A DNA stretch of 64,000 bases, taken from NCBI RefSeq assembly GCF_003956045.1, contig NZ_CP026513.1:182363-246362 (forward strand), given 5' to 3'. Below, one piece after another: positions 48,473-57,147 of the stretch (the first letter of the stretch is position 1; the number at the start of each line of letters is the position of its first letter). The notes below the pieces were generated by a model that ran no database searches, was not told the origin of the DNA, and was given only the letters and a program-made list of their open reading frames with translations. The stretch comes from Candidatus Annandia adelgestsuga. Its GTDB lineage: Bacteria; Pseudomonadota; Gammaproteobacteria; Enterobacterales; Enterobacteriaceae_A. Made by a program: the position numbers and the translations under genes.

Positions 48473-50425
48473 ATGAAAGATACATTTTTAGTGGAAATAG
48501 GTACTGAAGAGTTACCTGCAAAAATATTAAAAAAAATAGCAAAAAATTTTTATTTAAATATTTGTAAATATTTAAATAAAAATAATATAAGTTATAAAAA
48601 AATAATTTGGTTCGCTACTTCTAGAAGAATAGCAGTTAAAATAATAAATATTAATAAAAATAATTTAAATATAAAAAAAAAAAAAAAAATAGATAAAATC
48701 AATAATAAAAATTATAATAAATTATATATTAAAAAAAAATATATAAAAAAAATATTATTAAATATAATAAAATGTTCTATAGAAGAAATAAATTTACCTA
48801 ATAAAATGAGATGGGGGTATGGTAAAAATTATTTTATAAGACCTATAAAAAATATTACTATAATTTTAGGAAAAGATTTAATTAATACTAAAATATTAAA
48901 TTTAAAATCAAACCGTATTATATATGGAAGCCGTTTTTTAAAAAATAATATAATTTATATTAAAAACGCTTATAGTTATCCAAATATTTTATTTAAAAAA
49001 GGTAATATAATCGCAAACTATTACCTACGTAAAAATAAAATAATATCACAAATTAAAAAAATATCTAATAAAATTTTTGGTATTGTAGATTTAGAAAAAA
49101 AATTATTGGAAGAAGTAACTTCATTAATAGAATTTCCTATAGTGTTATTATCTAAATTTAATATTAATTTTTTAAAAATACCTAATGAAATAATATTATA
49201 TATTATTAAATATATTCAAAAATGTTTTCCAATTTATAAAAAAAAAAACCAATTAATTCCATATTTTATTTTTGTTTCTAATATAGAATTAAAAAATAAA
49301 AAAAAAATTATAAAAAAATATGAACAAATAATTAATAATCGTTTTCATGATATTATTTTTTTTTTAAATGAAGATATTAAAAAAAAAATTATAAATAATT
49401 TTTTTAAATTAAAAAAAATTTTATTTTATAAAAATTTAGGATCCTTAAAAGATAAAACTATAAGAATTAATCATATATCTTTATGGATATCTAAAATAAT
49501 TAATACCAAATTAAATCTTTCTAAAAGATCTAGTTTTTTATCAAAATGTGATTTAACAACAAATATAGTTAAAGAATTTAGTAATATGCAAGGAATAATG
49601 GGAATGTATTATTCAAAAAAAAATAACGAACATAAAAATGTATCATTATCTATAAAAGAACAATATCAACCTAAATTTTTTAAAGATAAAATTCCATTCA
49701 ATTTAATATCATGTGTTTTAGCTATTGCTGATAAAATAGATAATATTATAGGAATTATAATAATTAATAAAAAAAAAAAAATTAGTTCTGATCCTTTTGC
49801 TTTAAGACGTTCTATATTAGGTATTATAAATATAATTATTAAAAATAAAATTAATATTAATATAAATCATTTAATAAAAAAAACATTTAAAATATATAAT
49901 ATAAAAAAAGAAAAAATAGATATTATTAATAAATTTATAATTAAAAGAATATTTTATTTATATAAAAAAAAAAATAATACTAATTTTATTAAATCAATTT
50001 TATTTAATTGTAATATGAAATTTTATAATTTAAAAAATAAAATTAAAATAATATCTTATTTTAGAAAATTAAAAATATTTAATAATTTAATTTCTATAAA
50101 TAAGCGTATATATAATATAATAAAAAAATCTAAATTTAAAATTAATTATTATATAAAAAATGTTTTTTTTATATTTAATGAAGAAATTTATTTATTAAAT
50201 TTAATAAAAAAAATAAAATTTCAAATTAAATTTGCTATTTATAATAATAATATTAATTTTATTTTATTGTCTTTAATAAATTTATGTATACCTACTAATA
50301 AATTTTTTAATAATATTAAAATTTTTAATAATAATAAAAAAATTATAAATAATAGATTAAATATTTTAAACGAAATATTAAAATTAACTTCTATAGTAAT
50401 TGATAAATCAATTATTATAAATTAA
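48473..50425 (+). CDS. glyS: glycyl-tRNA synthetase beta subunit
   Basis: tRNA-binding subunit of alpha2beta2 GlyRS. 650 residues (E. coli 689). Landmarks are FLVEIGTEELPAKIL (5-19), FATSRRIAVKI, MRWGYGKNYFIRPIKNI, SLIEFPIVLLSKF, LSKCDLTTNIVKEFSNMQGIMGMYYS and DPFALRRSILGIINII. The C-terminal third is heavily drifted to Lys/Asn/Ile but lacks stops. A weak GAGAAAAAAG precedes the ATG. Ends 1 bp from the convergent nadK. Confidence 0.96.
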   Translation: MKDTFLVEIGTEELPAKILKKIAKNFYLNICKYLNKNNISYKKIIWFATSRRIAVKIININKNNLNIKKKKKIDKINNKNYNKLYIKKKYIKKILLNIIKCSIEEINLPNKMRWGYGKNYFIRPIKNITIILGKDLINTKILNLKSNRIIYGSRFLKNNIIYIKNAYSYPNILFKKGNIIANYYLRKNKIISQIKKISNKIFGIVDLEKKLLEEVTSLIEFPIVLLSKFNINFLKIPNEIILYIIKYIQKCFPIYKKKNQLIPYFIFVSNIELKNKKKIIKKYEQIINNRFHDIIFFLNEDIKKKIINNFFKLKKILFYKNLGSLKDKTIRINHISLWISKIINTKLNLSKRSSFLSKCDLTTNIVKEFSNMQGIMGMYYSKKNNEHKNVSLSIKEQYQPKFFKDKIPFNLISCVLAIADKIDNIIGIIIINKKKKISSDPFALRRSILGIINIIIKNKINININHLIKKTFKIYNIKKEKIDIINKFIIKRIFYLYKKKNNTNFIKSILFNCNMKFYNLKNKIKIISYFRKLKIFNNLISINKRIYNIIKKSKFKINYYIKNVFFIFNEEIYLLNLIKKIKFQIKFAIYNNNINFILLSLINLCIPTNKFFNNIKIFNNNKKIINNRLNILNEILKLTSIVIDKSIIIN

Positions 50426-50426
50426 T

Positions 50427-51293
50427 TTAAAATAAATTTTTAGACCAACCTAATTTAGATATTAAAATTTTAAAATAATCATAATTATAAGGATGAATAA
50501 AATTTAAAAAATTTTTATTACAATTTATTAAAATATCTTGTTTTGAATCTATTGATTTAATAACTTGATTATCAAAAATAATTTGAATATTTTCATAATT
50601 TTGTTCAAATTTAATTCTTATTTTATTTTTATTAGAAATAATTAATGGTCTAGAAGATAAAGTATGTGGAAATATAGGAATTAATTCAATAACATTTAAT
50701 GATGTCATTATAATAGGACCTCCTATAGATAATGAATAAGCTGTTGAACCAGTTGGAGTAGATATAATTAAACCATCAGATTTTTGAGAAAATGCAAATT
50801 TTTCATTAATATATACTTTAAAATTTATTGTTTTAGTTATATTTTTAGAATTTAATACAACTTCATTTAAAGAAGTTCCTATTTTTTTTAAATTATTAAA
50901 TTCATAAGCTTCTAATAAAAATTTTTTCTCTTTTATATAATTTCCAGAAAGTATAATTTTTAATTTTTTTTCTATATTATATGGTTCTATGTCAGCTAAA
51001 AATCCTAAATTACCTAAATTAATACCTATAATTTTTATATTACATGATAATAAATATTTTGAAGCTCCTAAAATATTTCCATCACCTCCTATTATAATTG
51101 CTAAATCACAAAATTTTCCAATTTCTTTTATATTTTTTATATTTTTAAATTTAAATTTATTAGCAATACTCATTTCAAAAAAAACTTTATAACCATTTTT
51201 CTTTAAAAAGTTATTAATTAAAACATATATTTTAAAAACATTATTATGGTTTATACTTCCTAATATTCCAATATTATGAAAAATTTTTGTCAT
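50427..51293 (-). CDS. nadK: NAD kinase
   Basis: Phosphorylates NAD to NADP, the only route to NADP. 288 residues (E. coli 292). The GGDGNILGASK motif (about 69-79) is the metal/phosphate site, NLGNLGFLADI follows, and STPTGSTAYSLSIGGPI is the second conserved block; HTLSSRPLI and DNQ complete the site. In E. coli it is divergent from grpE, as here. AGG upstream of the ATG. Confidence 0.97.
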   Translation of the reverse strand: MTKIFHNIGILGSINHNNVFKIYVLINNFLKKNGYKVFFEMSIANKFKFKNIKNIKEIGKFCDLAIIIGGDGNILGASKYLLSCNIKIIGINLGNLGFLADIEPYNIEKKLKIILSGNYIKEKKFLLEAYEFNNLKKIGTSLNEVVLNSKNITKTINFKVYINEKFAFSQKSDGLIISTPTGSTAYSLSIGGPIIMTSLNVIELIPIFPHTLSSRPLIISNKNKIRIKFEQNYENIQIIFDNQVIKSIDSKQDILINCNKNFLNFIHPYNYDYFKILISKLGWSKNLF

Positions 51294-51385
51294 TTAATAC
51301 CTATTTTAAATTTAATATATTTTATAAAATTTTAAAATATATTTATTAATAAATATAAAATTATTGATAATAAAAGGATATATAT

Positions 51386-51964
51386 ATGAATAATAATACA
51401 AAAAATGATAAAAAAAAAATAAATAATAAAGAAGATAAAAAAAAAGATGTAAAAGAAAAAAAAATTTTAAAAAATAATGAATTTTTTTTAAAAGAAAAAA
51501 TTAAAAAATTAAAAAAAAAAATAATGTTATTAACAAATAATTTTAATGATTTAAATTTAAGATCAAGAGCAGAAATAGAAAATATGAGACGTAGAAATGA
51601 ACAAGAAATAGAAAAAATTTATAAATTTTCTTTAGAAGATTTTGTTCATGAATTATTACCAACTATAGATAACTTAGAAAAATCTGTAGAATTAGCAAAA
51701 AAAAAAAAAATAGATATTTCTATTCTAAAAGGAATAGAACTTACTTTAAAATCATTTTTAGATACTATCATTAAATTTGGTGTTACTATTATAAAAGATT
51801 TAAAAGAAGAATTTAATCCTAAAATACATCAAGCAATATCAATTAGAGAATCAAATAAAATTGAAAATAATAAAGTTTTAGAAATAATGCAAAAAGGTTA
51901 TTTAATAAATAATAGATTATTAAGACCAGCTATGGTTATTGTATCTAAAAATACTAAAAAATAA
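51386..51964 (+). CDS. grpE: nucleotide exchange factor GrpE
   Basis: Releases ADP from DnaK. 192 residues (E. coli 197). Lys-rich N-terminus, a long coiled coil with SRAEIENMRRRNEQEIEKIYKF (around 54-75, in part), the four-helix region FVHELLPTIDNLEKS, and the beta domain with FNPKIHQAIS and LEIMQKGYLINNRLLRPAMVIV. AAAAGGA before the ATG. Kept next to nadK as in E. coli. Confidence 0.96.
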   Translation: MNNNTKNDKKKINNKEDKKKDVKEKKILKNNEFFLKEKIKKLKKKIMLLTNNFNDLNLRSRAEIENMRRRNEQEIEKIYKFSLEDFVHELLPTIDNLEKSVELAKKKKIDISILKGIELTLKSFLDTIIKFGVTIIKDLKEEFNPKIHQAISIRESNKIENNKVLEIMQKGYLINNRLLRPAMVIVSKNTKK

Positions 51965-51966
51965 AA

Positions 51967-52629
51967 TTACCATATAATTTCTTTAATATTATTTTTAATT
52001 AAAAATTTATTAGAAATTAAAAAATGTTTACAACCGAAAAATCCATAATTAGCTGATAATGGAGAAGGGTGTGAAGAAGTTAAAATTAAATTTTTTTTGG
52101 GGTTTATTAAATAAGCTTTTTTTTTAGCTTGTAAACCCCATAATAAAAAAACTATTTTACTTTTATACATATTAATTAATTTAATTATTTTATTAGTAAA
52201 TATTTCCCAACCTATATTTTTATGAGAAAGTTTTTTATTTTTTTCTACAGTTAAAATTGTATTTAATAATAATACACCTTGTTTAGCCCATTTAATTAAA
52301 CAACCATTTTTTGGAATATTAAAATTTGTAAAATTAGATTTAATTTCTTTATATATATTATTTAATGAGGGAGGAATATCAACATTTTTTGATACAGAAA
52401 ACGCTAATCCATCAGCTTGATTATTTTTAACATATGGATCTTGACCTAAAATCACTATTTTAATTTTATCAAAACTAGTAAATTTTAAAGCATTAAATAT
52501 ATATTTTTTTGGTGGATAAATAATTTTTCCTAAATAATATTCTTTATATAAAAATTTTTTTATTTTATAAAAATATTTTTTTTTATTTTCATTTTTTAAA
52601 AAAAAAATCCATTTCATTTTAAATACCAT
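51967..52629 (-). CDS. ung: uracil-DNA glycosylase
   Basis: Removes uracil from DNA, the main defence against C-to-T change from deamination. 220 residues (E. coli 229). Water-activating loop VILGQDPYVKNNQADGLAFSV keeps the catalytic Asp, but the usual GQDPYH reads GQDPYV. NTILTV, LLWG and the minor-groove loop SSHPSPLSANYGFFGCKHF are intact. Convergent with grpE, 2 bp apart. Keeping Ung in a genome this rich in A+T is of interest. Confidence 0.95.
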   Translation of the reverse strand: MVFKMKWIFFLKNENKKKYFYKIKKFLYKEYYLGKIIYPPKKYIFNALKFTSFDKIKIVILGQDPYVKNNQADGLAFSVSKNVDIPPSLNNIYKEIKSNFTNFNIPKNGCLIKWAKQGVLLLNTILTVEKNKKLSHKNIGWEIFTNKIIKLINMYKSKIVFLLWGLQAKKKAYLINPKKNLILTSSHPSPLSANYGFFGCKHFLISNKFLIKNNIKEIIW

Positions 52630-52634
52630 TAATT

Positions 52635-52660
52635 TTTAATAAATTATATAATTTATTAAA
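52635..52660. repeat. 26-bp perfect A/T palindrome between ung and lepA
   Basis: The 26 bases read identically on both strands (13-bp arms, no spacer) and lie only 6 bp upstream of the ung start and 45 bp upstream of lepA. It may be a bidirectional regulatory site or a cruciform-prone sequence; the A/T-only content limits certainty. Confidence 0.35.
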
Positions 52661-52705
52661 GTATAATATTAAAAATATAATATATTTTATATTAATAAAT
52701 AATTT

Positions 52706-54496
52706 ATGAATAATATTAAAAATTTTTCAATTATTGCACATATTGATCATGGAAAATCAACATTATCTGATAAATTTATTAAAATTTGTAAAGGACTAAT
52801 TAATAAAAAAACACCTCTTACACAAATGTTAGATTTTATGGATTTAGAAAGAGAAAGAGGTATAACTATTAAAGCTAGAAATGTAACTTTAAATTATTTA
52901 TCAAAATCAAATATTAATTATAAATTAAATTTAATAGATACCCCTGGTCACGTTGATTTTTCATATGAAGTATCTAGATCTTTATATGCTTGTGAAGGAG
53001 TTATATTATTAATAGATGCTAGTCAAGGTGTAGAGGCACAAACTTTATCAAATTATAATAATGCTATTAAAATGAATTTAGTTATTATTCCAGTATTAAA
53101 TAAAATAGATTTACCATTCATTAATGTAAAAAAAGTTTTAGAAGAAATAGAAAATATGTTAAATATTAAAAAAGAAGATGTTATACATTGTTCTGCAAAA
53201 ACTGGTTATGGAATAGAAATTTTATTAGAAAATATTATAAAAAAAATACCTTCTCCAAATGGAAAAAAAAAATCAAGTTTAAATGCATTAGTTATCGATT
53301 CATGGTTTGATAAATATAAAGGAATAGTTTTATTAATATGTATAAAAAGTGGTATTATCAATAAAGGAGATAAAATTAAATTTTTAAGTAATAATAATGT
53401 ATATTGTGTAGAAAGTTTAGGAATATTTACACCTAAAAAAATAAAAAAAAAAAAATTACAATGTGGAGATATTGGATGGTTAACATGTGGTATTAAAGTC
53501 ACTAAAAAAAATATTATAGGAAATATTATAACTAAAATAAATGATCCTATAAAAAAAAAAATATCTGTATTTAAAAAAACAAAACCACAAGTATACGCAG
53601 GTTTATTTCCTAAAAGTAAAAAAAATTATGAAAATTTTAAACAAGCTTTAAAAAAATTAAGTTTAAATGATTCATCTTTTTTTTACAAAAAAGAACATTC
53701 TTCTATTCTAGGGTTTGGATTTAAATGTGGTTTCTTAGGATTGTTACATATGGACATTATACAAGAAAGATTAGAAAGAGAATATGGATTAAAAATTATT
53801 ATAACAGCTCCTACTGTTATATATAAAGTAAAATATAAAAATAAAATAATTAACATCGATAGTCCACATAAATTATTATCTATAAAAAATAATATAGATT
53901 CAATATTTGAACCTATAGTAGAATGTCACATTCTTTCACCATTAAATTATTTAGGAAATATAATTAAACTATGTATGAAAAAAAGAGGAATACAAAAGAA
54001 TATTTTATATTATAATAAGCAAGTTAAAATAATTTACGAAATACCTATGATGGAAGTAATTTTAAATTTTTTTGATGAACTTAAATCAATTTCTAAAGGA
54101 TATGCATCTTTAGATTATAAATTTAAAAAATTTAAAAAATCAAAATTAATATGTTTAAATATATTAATAAATTCTAAAATTATAAATGAATTATCTATTA
54201 TAATACATAAAAAAAATGCACAATATTATGGAAATATGTTAATTAAAAAATTACAACAAAACATTAATAAACAACAATTTGATATTATAATTCAAGCTTC
54301 TATAAATAACAAAATTATATTACGTAAAACAATAAAAAAAATAAGAAAAAATGTAATTTCAAAATGCTATGGAGGTGATATAACTAGAAAAAAAAAATTA
54401 TTAAATAACCAAAAAAAAGGTAAAAAAAAAATGAAAATTTTTGGAAAATTATTTTTTTCTAGAAAAATGTTTTTAGATATTTATAATATAAAATGA
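52706..54496 (+). CDS. lepA: elongation factor 4 (LepA)
   Basis: Ribosomal GTPase thought to aid back-translocation and 30S assembly. 596 residues (E. coli 599). IAHIDHGKSTLSDKFI (10-25) G1, RERGITIKARNVTL switch, DTPGHVDFSYEVSRSL G3, NKIDLP G4 and HCSAKTGYGI G5; GFKCGFLGLLHMDIIQERLEREY and the LepA C-terminal KCYGGDITRKKKLLNNQKKGKKKMK follow. Stops at TGA, unlike most genes here. lepB, next in E. coli, is gone. Confidence 0.98.
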   Translation: MNNIKNFSIIAHIDHGKSTLSDKFIKICKGLINKKTPLTQMLDFMDLERERGITIKARNVTLNYLSKSNINYKLNLIDTPGHVDFSYEVSRSLYACEGVILLIDASQGVEAQTLSNYNNAIKMNLVIIPVLNKIDLPFINVKKVLEEIENMLNIKKEDVIHCSAKTGYGIEILLENIIKKIPSPNGKKKSSLNALVIDSWFDKYKGIVLLICIKSGIINKGDKIKFLSNNNVYCVESLGIFTPKKIKKKKLQCGDIGWLTCGIKVTKKNIIGNIITKINDPIKKKISVFKKTKPQVYAGLFPKSKKNYENFKQALKKLSLNDSSFFYKKEHSSILGFGFKCGFLGLLHMDIIQERLEREYGLKIIITAPTVIYKVKYKNKIINIDSPHKLLSIKNNIDSIFEPIVECHILSPLNYLGNIIKLCMKKRGIQKNILYYNKQVKIIYEIPMMEVILNFFDELKSISKGYASLDYKFKKFKKSKLICLNILINSKIINELSIIIHKKNAQYYGNMLIKKLQQNINKQQFDIIIQASINNKIILRKTIKKIRKNVISKCYGGDITRKKKLLNNQKKGKKKMKIFGKLFFSRKMFLDIYNIK

Positions 54497-54664
54497 TGTA
54501 AATTTTGATATATAAGTTATTTATTTTGTATTATTTAAATTATACTATAATTTATAAATTTAATAACAAAATATAATATAAGTAAATTGTTAAAATAAAA
54601 ATAATAATAAAAAGAAAAAATATCTTGTAGTGTATTTTATTTTATTTTTTTTTATATGTAGTTA

Positions 54665-55396
54665 TTGATAAAAGTATTTGAAATATTAGAAGAAATAAAT
54701 GTATCTTTTTATATAGAAAGAATCCTTGTAATAAAATTAGAAAGGTATATAGGATATAATTTTAATGATATAAGATTTTTAAAATTATCTTTAACCCATA
54801 GAAGTGCTAAATTAAAAAATAACGAAAAACTTGAATTTTTAGGAGATGCGGTATTAAGTTTTTCAGTGGCTCATACTTTATTTAATATGTATCCATGTAC
54901 TAATGAAGGTAATTTAAGTCGTATGAGATCCGTTTTAGTGCAGAGAAGCACATTATCAAGTATTGCAAGAGGTTTTCAATTACAAAAATTTTTATATTTA
55001 GGAATAAATGAATTAAACTTTTTTAATATTCGTGAATCATTTTTATCTAATTCAATAGAAGCCCTGGTAGGAGGTATTTATTTGGATAGCGATATGGAAA
55101 TTACAGAAAGAACATTATTATTATGGTATAAAAAATATTTTAATATGATAAAACCTTCAGAAAATAATAAAGATCCTAAAAGTCTTTTACAAGAATTTTT
55201 ACAAAAACATTATTTAAAACCACCATTATATTCTGTATATTTTATAACAAGTGAATATGAATTTTTTGTTGAATGTAAATTTGGAAAATTTATGCAATTG
55301 AATACATACGGACAAGGATTTAATAAAAAAGATGCTGAAAAAAAAGCTGCTAAAGCTGCTTTAAAAAGAATAAAATATTTTAAAGAAAATGTTTAA
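54665..55396 (+). CDS. rnc: ribonuclease III
   Basis: Cuts double-stranded RNA; processes the 30S rRNA precursor. 243 residues if started at TTG 54665 (E. coli 226). Catalytic NEKLEFLGDAVLSF (52-65) and NSIEALVGGIYLDSD hold the metal ligands, and the C-terminal dsRNA-binding domain has DPKSLLQEFLQKHYLKPPLY and NKKDAEKKAAKAALKRI. The first 19 residues extend beyond E. coli Rnc; no ATG, GTG or other TTG exists in frame before the conserved part, and there is no Shine-Dalgarno. Codon use is less A/T-biased than that of neighbours. Overlaps era by 8 bp. Confidence 0.95.
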   Translation: MIKVFEILEEINVSFYIERILVIKLERYIGYNFNDIRFLKLSLTHRSAKLKNNEKLEFLGDAVLSFSVAHTLFNMYPCTNEGNLSRMRSVLVQRSTLSSIARGFQLQKFLYLGINELNFFNIRESFLSNSIEALVGGIYLDSDMEITERTLLLWYKKYFNMIKPSENNKDPKSLLQEFLQKHYLKPPLYSVYFITSEYEFFVECKFGKFMQLNTYGQGFNKKDAEKKAAKAALKRIKYFKENV

Positions 55397-56225
55397 AATA
55401 AATTATTTTAGTTTTGTTCCTATAATAGGACAAACTAATGTTGGTAAGTCAACTTTATTTAATAAAATTTTATCAAAAAAAATATCTATTATTTCACATA
55501 AAAAAAATACTACTAAAAAAAATATTTTAGGAATTATTACAAATAATAATTACCAAATTGCTTTTATAGATACTCCAGGACCATTTTTTTTAAAAAAAAA
55601 AAATTTTTTTTATAAAATAAATAATAAATATGAAATATCTTTATATAATACAAATATTATAATATTTGTTTTAAATGGTACTAAATGGAATAAATTTGAT
55701 GAAATAATTTTAGAAAAAATAAAATTATTTAAAATACCAATTATTTGTGTAATAAATAAAATTGATAAAATTAAAAACAAACAAAAAACATTTTTACATA
55801 TAAAATATTTAGAAAATAAAGCTAATTTTTTATCTATTATTTCTATTTCTTCTAAAAAAGAAACTAATATAAATTATTTATATAATATTATAATAAATAA
55901 TTTACCTGAATCTTTTCATTATTTTCCATCATACTATTTTACTAGTGAATCTCCAAATTCTATAATTACTGAAATAATTCGTGAAAAATCTCTTAAAAAT
56001 TTAAACCAAGAAATACCTTATAATATTAAAATTGAAATTAATAATTTTGAATATAAAAAAAATATGTATTTTATTAAATCTATAATAAAAATGAAAAACA
56101 TAAATCAAAAAAAAATTATAATTGGTAAAAATGGTTCTAAAATTAAAAATATTAGTATATCTTCTAGAAAAGAAATTGAAAAAATATTTAAAAAAAAAGT
56201 ACATTTAAAAATTTGGATAAAATAA
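55389..56225 (+). CDS. era: GTPase Era
   Basis: Essential GTPase for 16S 3'-end maturation. 278 residues (E. coli 301). G1 GQTNVGKST (13-21), DTPG in G3, NKIDK in G4, SSKK near G5, and a C-terminal KH domain with IIGKNGSKIKNISISSRKEIEKIF. The KH end is slightly trimmed. Overlap with rnc by 8 bp matches the coupled rnc-era of E. coli; recO is deleted downstream. Confidence 0.96.
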   Translation: MFKINYFSFVPIIGQTNVGKSTLFNKILSKKISIISHKKNTTKKNILGIITNNNYQIAFIDTPGPFFLKKKNFFYKINNKYEISLYNTNIIIFVLNGTKWNKFDEIILEKIKLFKIPIICVINKIDKIKNKQKTFLHIKYLENKANFLSIISISSKKETNINYLYNIIINNLPESFHYFPSYYFTSESPNSIITEIIREKSLKNLNQEIPYNIKIEINNFEYKKNMYFIKSIIKMKNINQKKIIIGKNGSKIKNISISSRKEIEKIFKKKVHLKIWIK

Positions 56226-56278
56226 AAATAATTATAATATATAAAAAATATTATATTTATAAAAAAAATAAAACATAA

Positions 56279-56662
56279 ATGTCTATTATAGGATTAGGTA
56301 TTGATTTTTTTTATATGTTACGTATAAAAAAAATATGTAGCACAAAAAAAAAAAAATTAGCAAATAAATTATTAAATAATAATGAATTAAAAGATTATAT
56401 TTATAATTATAATGAATCTTACCGTTTTTTATCCAAAATTTTTGCTATAAAAGAAGCTGCTTCTAAAGCTTTAGGAATAGGTATGAGGAATGGTTTAAAT
56501 TTCCATAGTTTTGAAATATATAAAAATAAAATTGGTAAACCTAAAATAAAATTTTTAAATTATGCACATTATTTAAAAAAAAAAAAAAATATAAATAAAA
56601 TTCATGTTACTATAACATATGAAAATAATTATATATTTGCTTTAGTAATCTTAGAATCCTAA
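56279..56662 (+). CDS. acpS: holo-[acyl-carrier-protein] synthase
   Basis: Transfers phosphopantetheine from CoA to ACP. 127 residues (E. coli 126). IIGLGIDF keeps the metal Asp at position 9, FAIKEAASKALGIGMRNGL carries the catalytic Glu and Lys, and HVTITYENNYIFALVI closes the fold. pdxJ, upstream in E. coli, is missing. No Shine-Dalgarno. Its retention implies some fatty acid synthesis or another ACP use. Confidence 0.93.
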   Translation: MSIIGLGIDFFYMLRIKKICSTKKKKLANKLLNNNELKDYIYNYNESYRFLSKIFAIKEAASKALGIGMRNGLNFHSFEIYKNKIGKPKIKFLNYAHYLKKKKNINKIHVTITYENNYIFALVILES

Positions 56663-56668
56663 AATAAT

Positions 56669-57115
56669 ATGAAAATACATAATTTTTGGATGAAATATGC
56701 TATTTTATTAGCTAAAAAATCTTTTAAAAATAAAGAAGTTCCAATAGGTTCGGTATTAATATTTAATAATATTATAATTGGTGAAGGTTATAATTGTTTA
56801 ATATTATCTAATGATCCTACATCTCATGCTGAGATTATTGCTATTAAAAAAGGAAGTAAATATTTAAATAATTATAGAATGAAAAATTCTATTTTATATT
56901 CAACTTTAGAACCATGTATTATGTGTACTGGAGCAATATTTAATAGTAGAATTAATAAAGTTGTTTTTGGAATAAATAATAATAATATAATTAATTTAAC
57001 AAATTTAACAATTAAATTTAAAAAAAATAAATATATTAATATAAAAAAAGGTATTTTATTTAAAAAATGTTTAAAATTAATAAATATTTTTTTTAAAAAA
57101 AAAAGAAAAAAATAA
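56669..57115 (+). CDS. tadA: tRNA-specific adenosine deaminase
   Basis: Converts A34 to inosine in tRNA-Arg(ACG), so one tRNA reads CGU, CGC and CGA. 148 residues (E. coli 167). Zinc ligands and proton shuttle are in SHAEIIAI (His, Glu) and EPCIMCTGAI (two Cys). RINKVVFGINN follows. 6 bp after acpS. The C-terminus is a short Lys-rich helix. Confidence 0.96.
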   Translation: MKIHNFWMKYAILLAKKSFKNKEVPIGSVLIFNNIIIGEGYNCLILSNDPTSHAEIIAIKKGSKYLNNYRMKNSILYSTLEPCIMCTGAIFNSRINKVVFGINNNNIINLTNLTIKFKKNKYINIKKGILFKKCLKLINIFFKKKRKK

Positions 57116-57147
57116 AAAAATAAAATATAAAATATATTATAAATTTA

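Noticed and set aside
54497-54664. Remnant of lepB between lepA and rnc
   Set aside because: No signal peptidase motif in any frame; just A/T-rich spacer.
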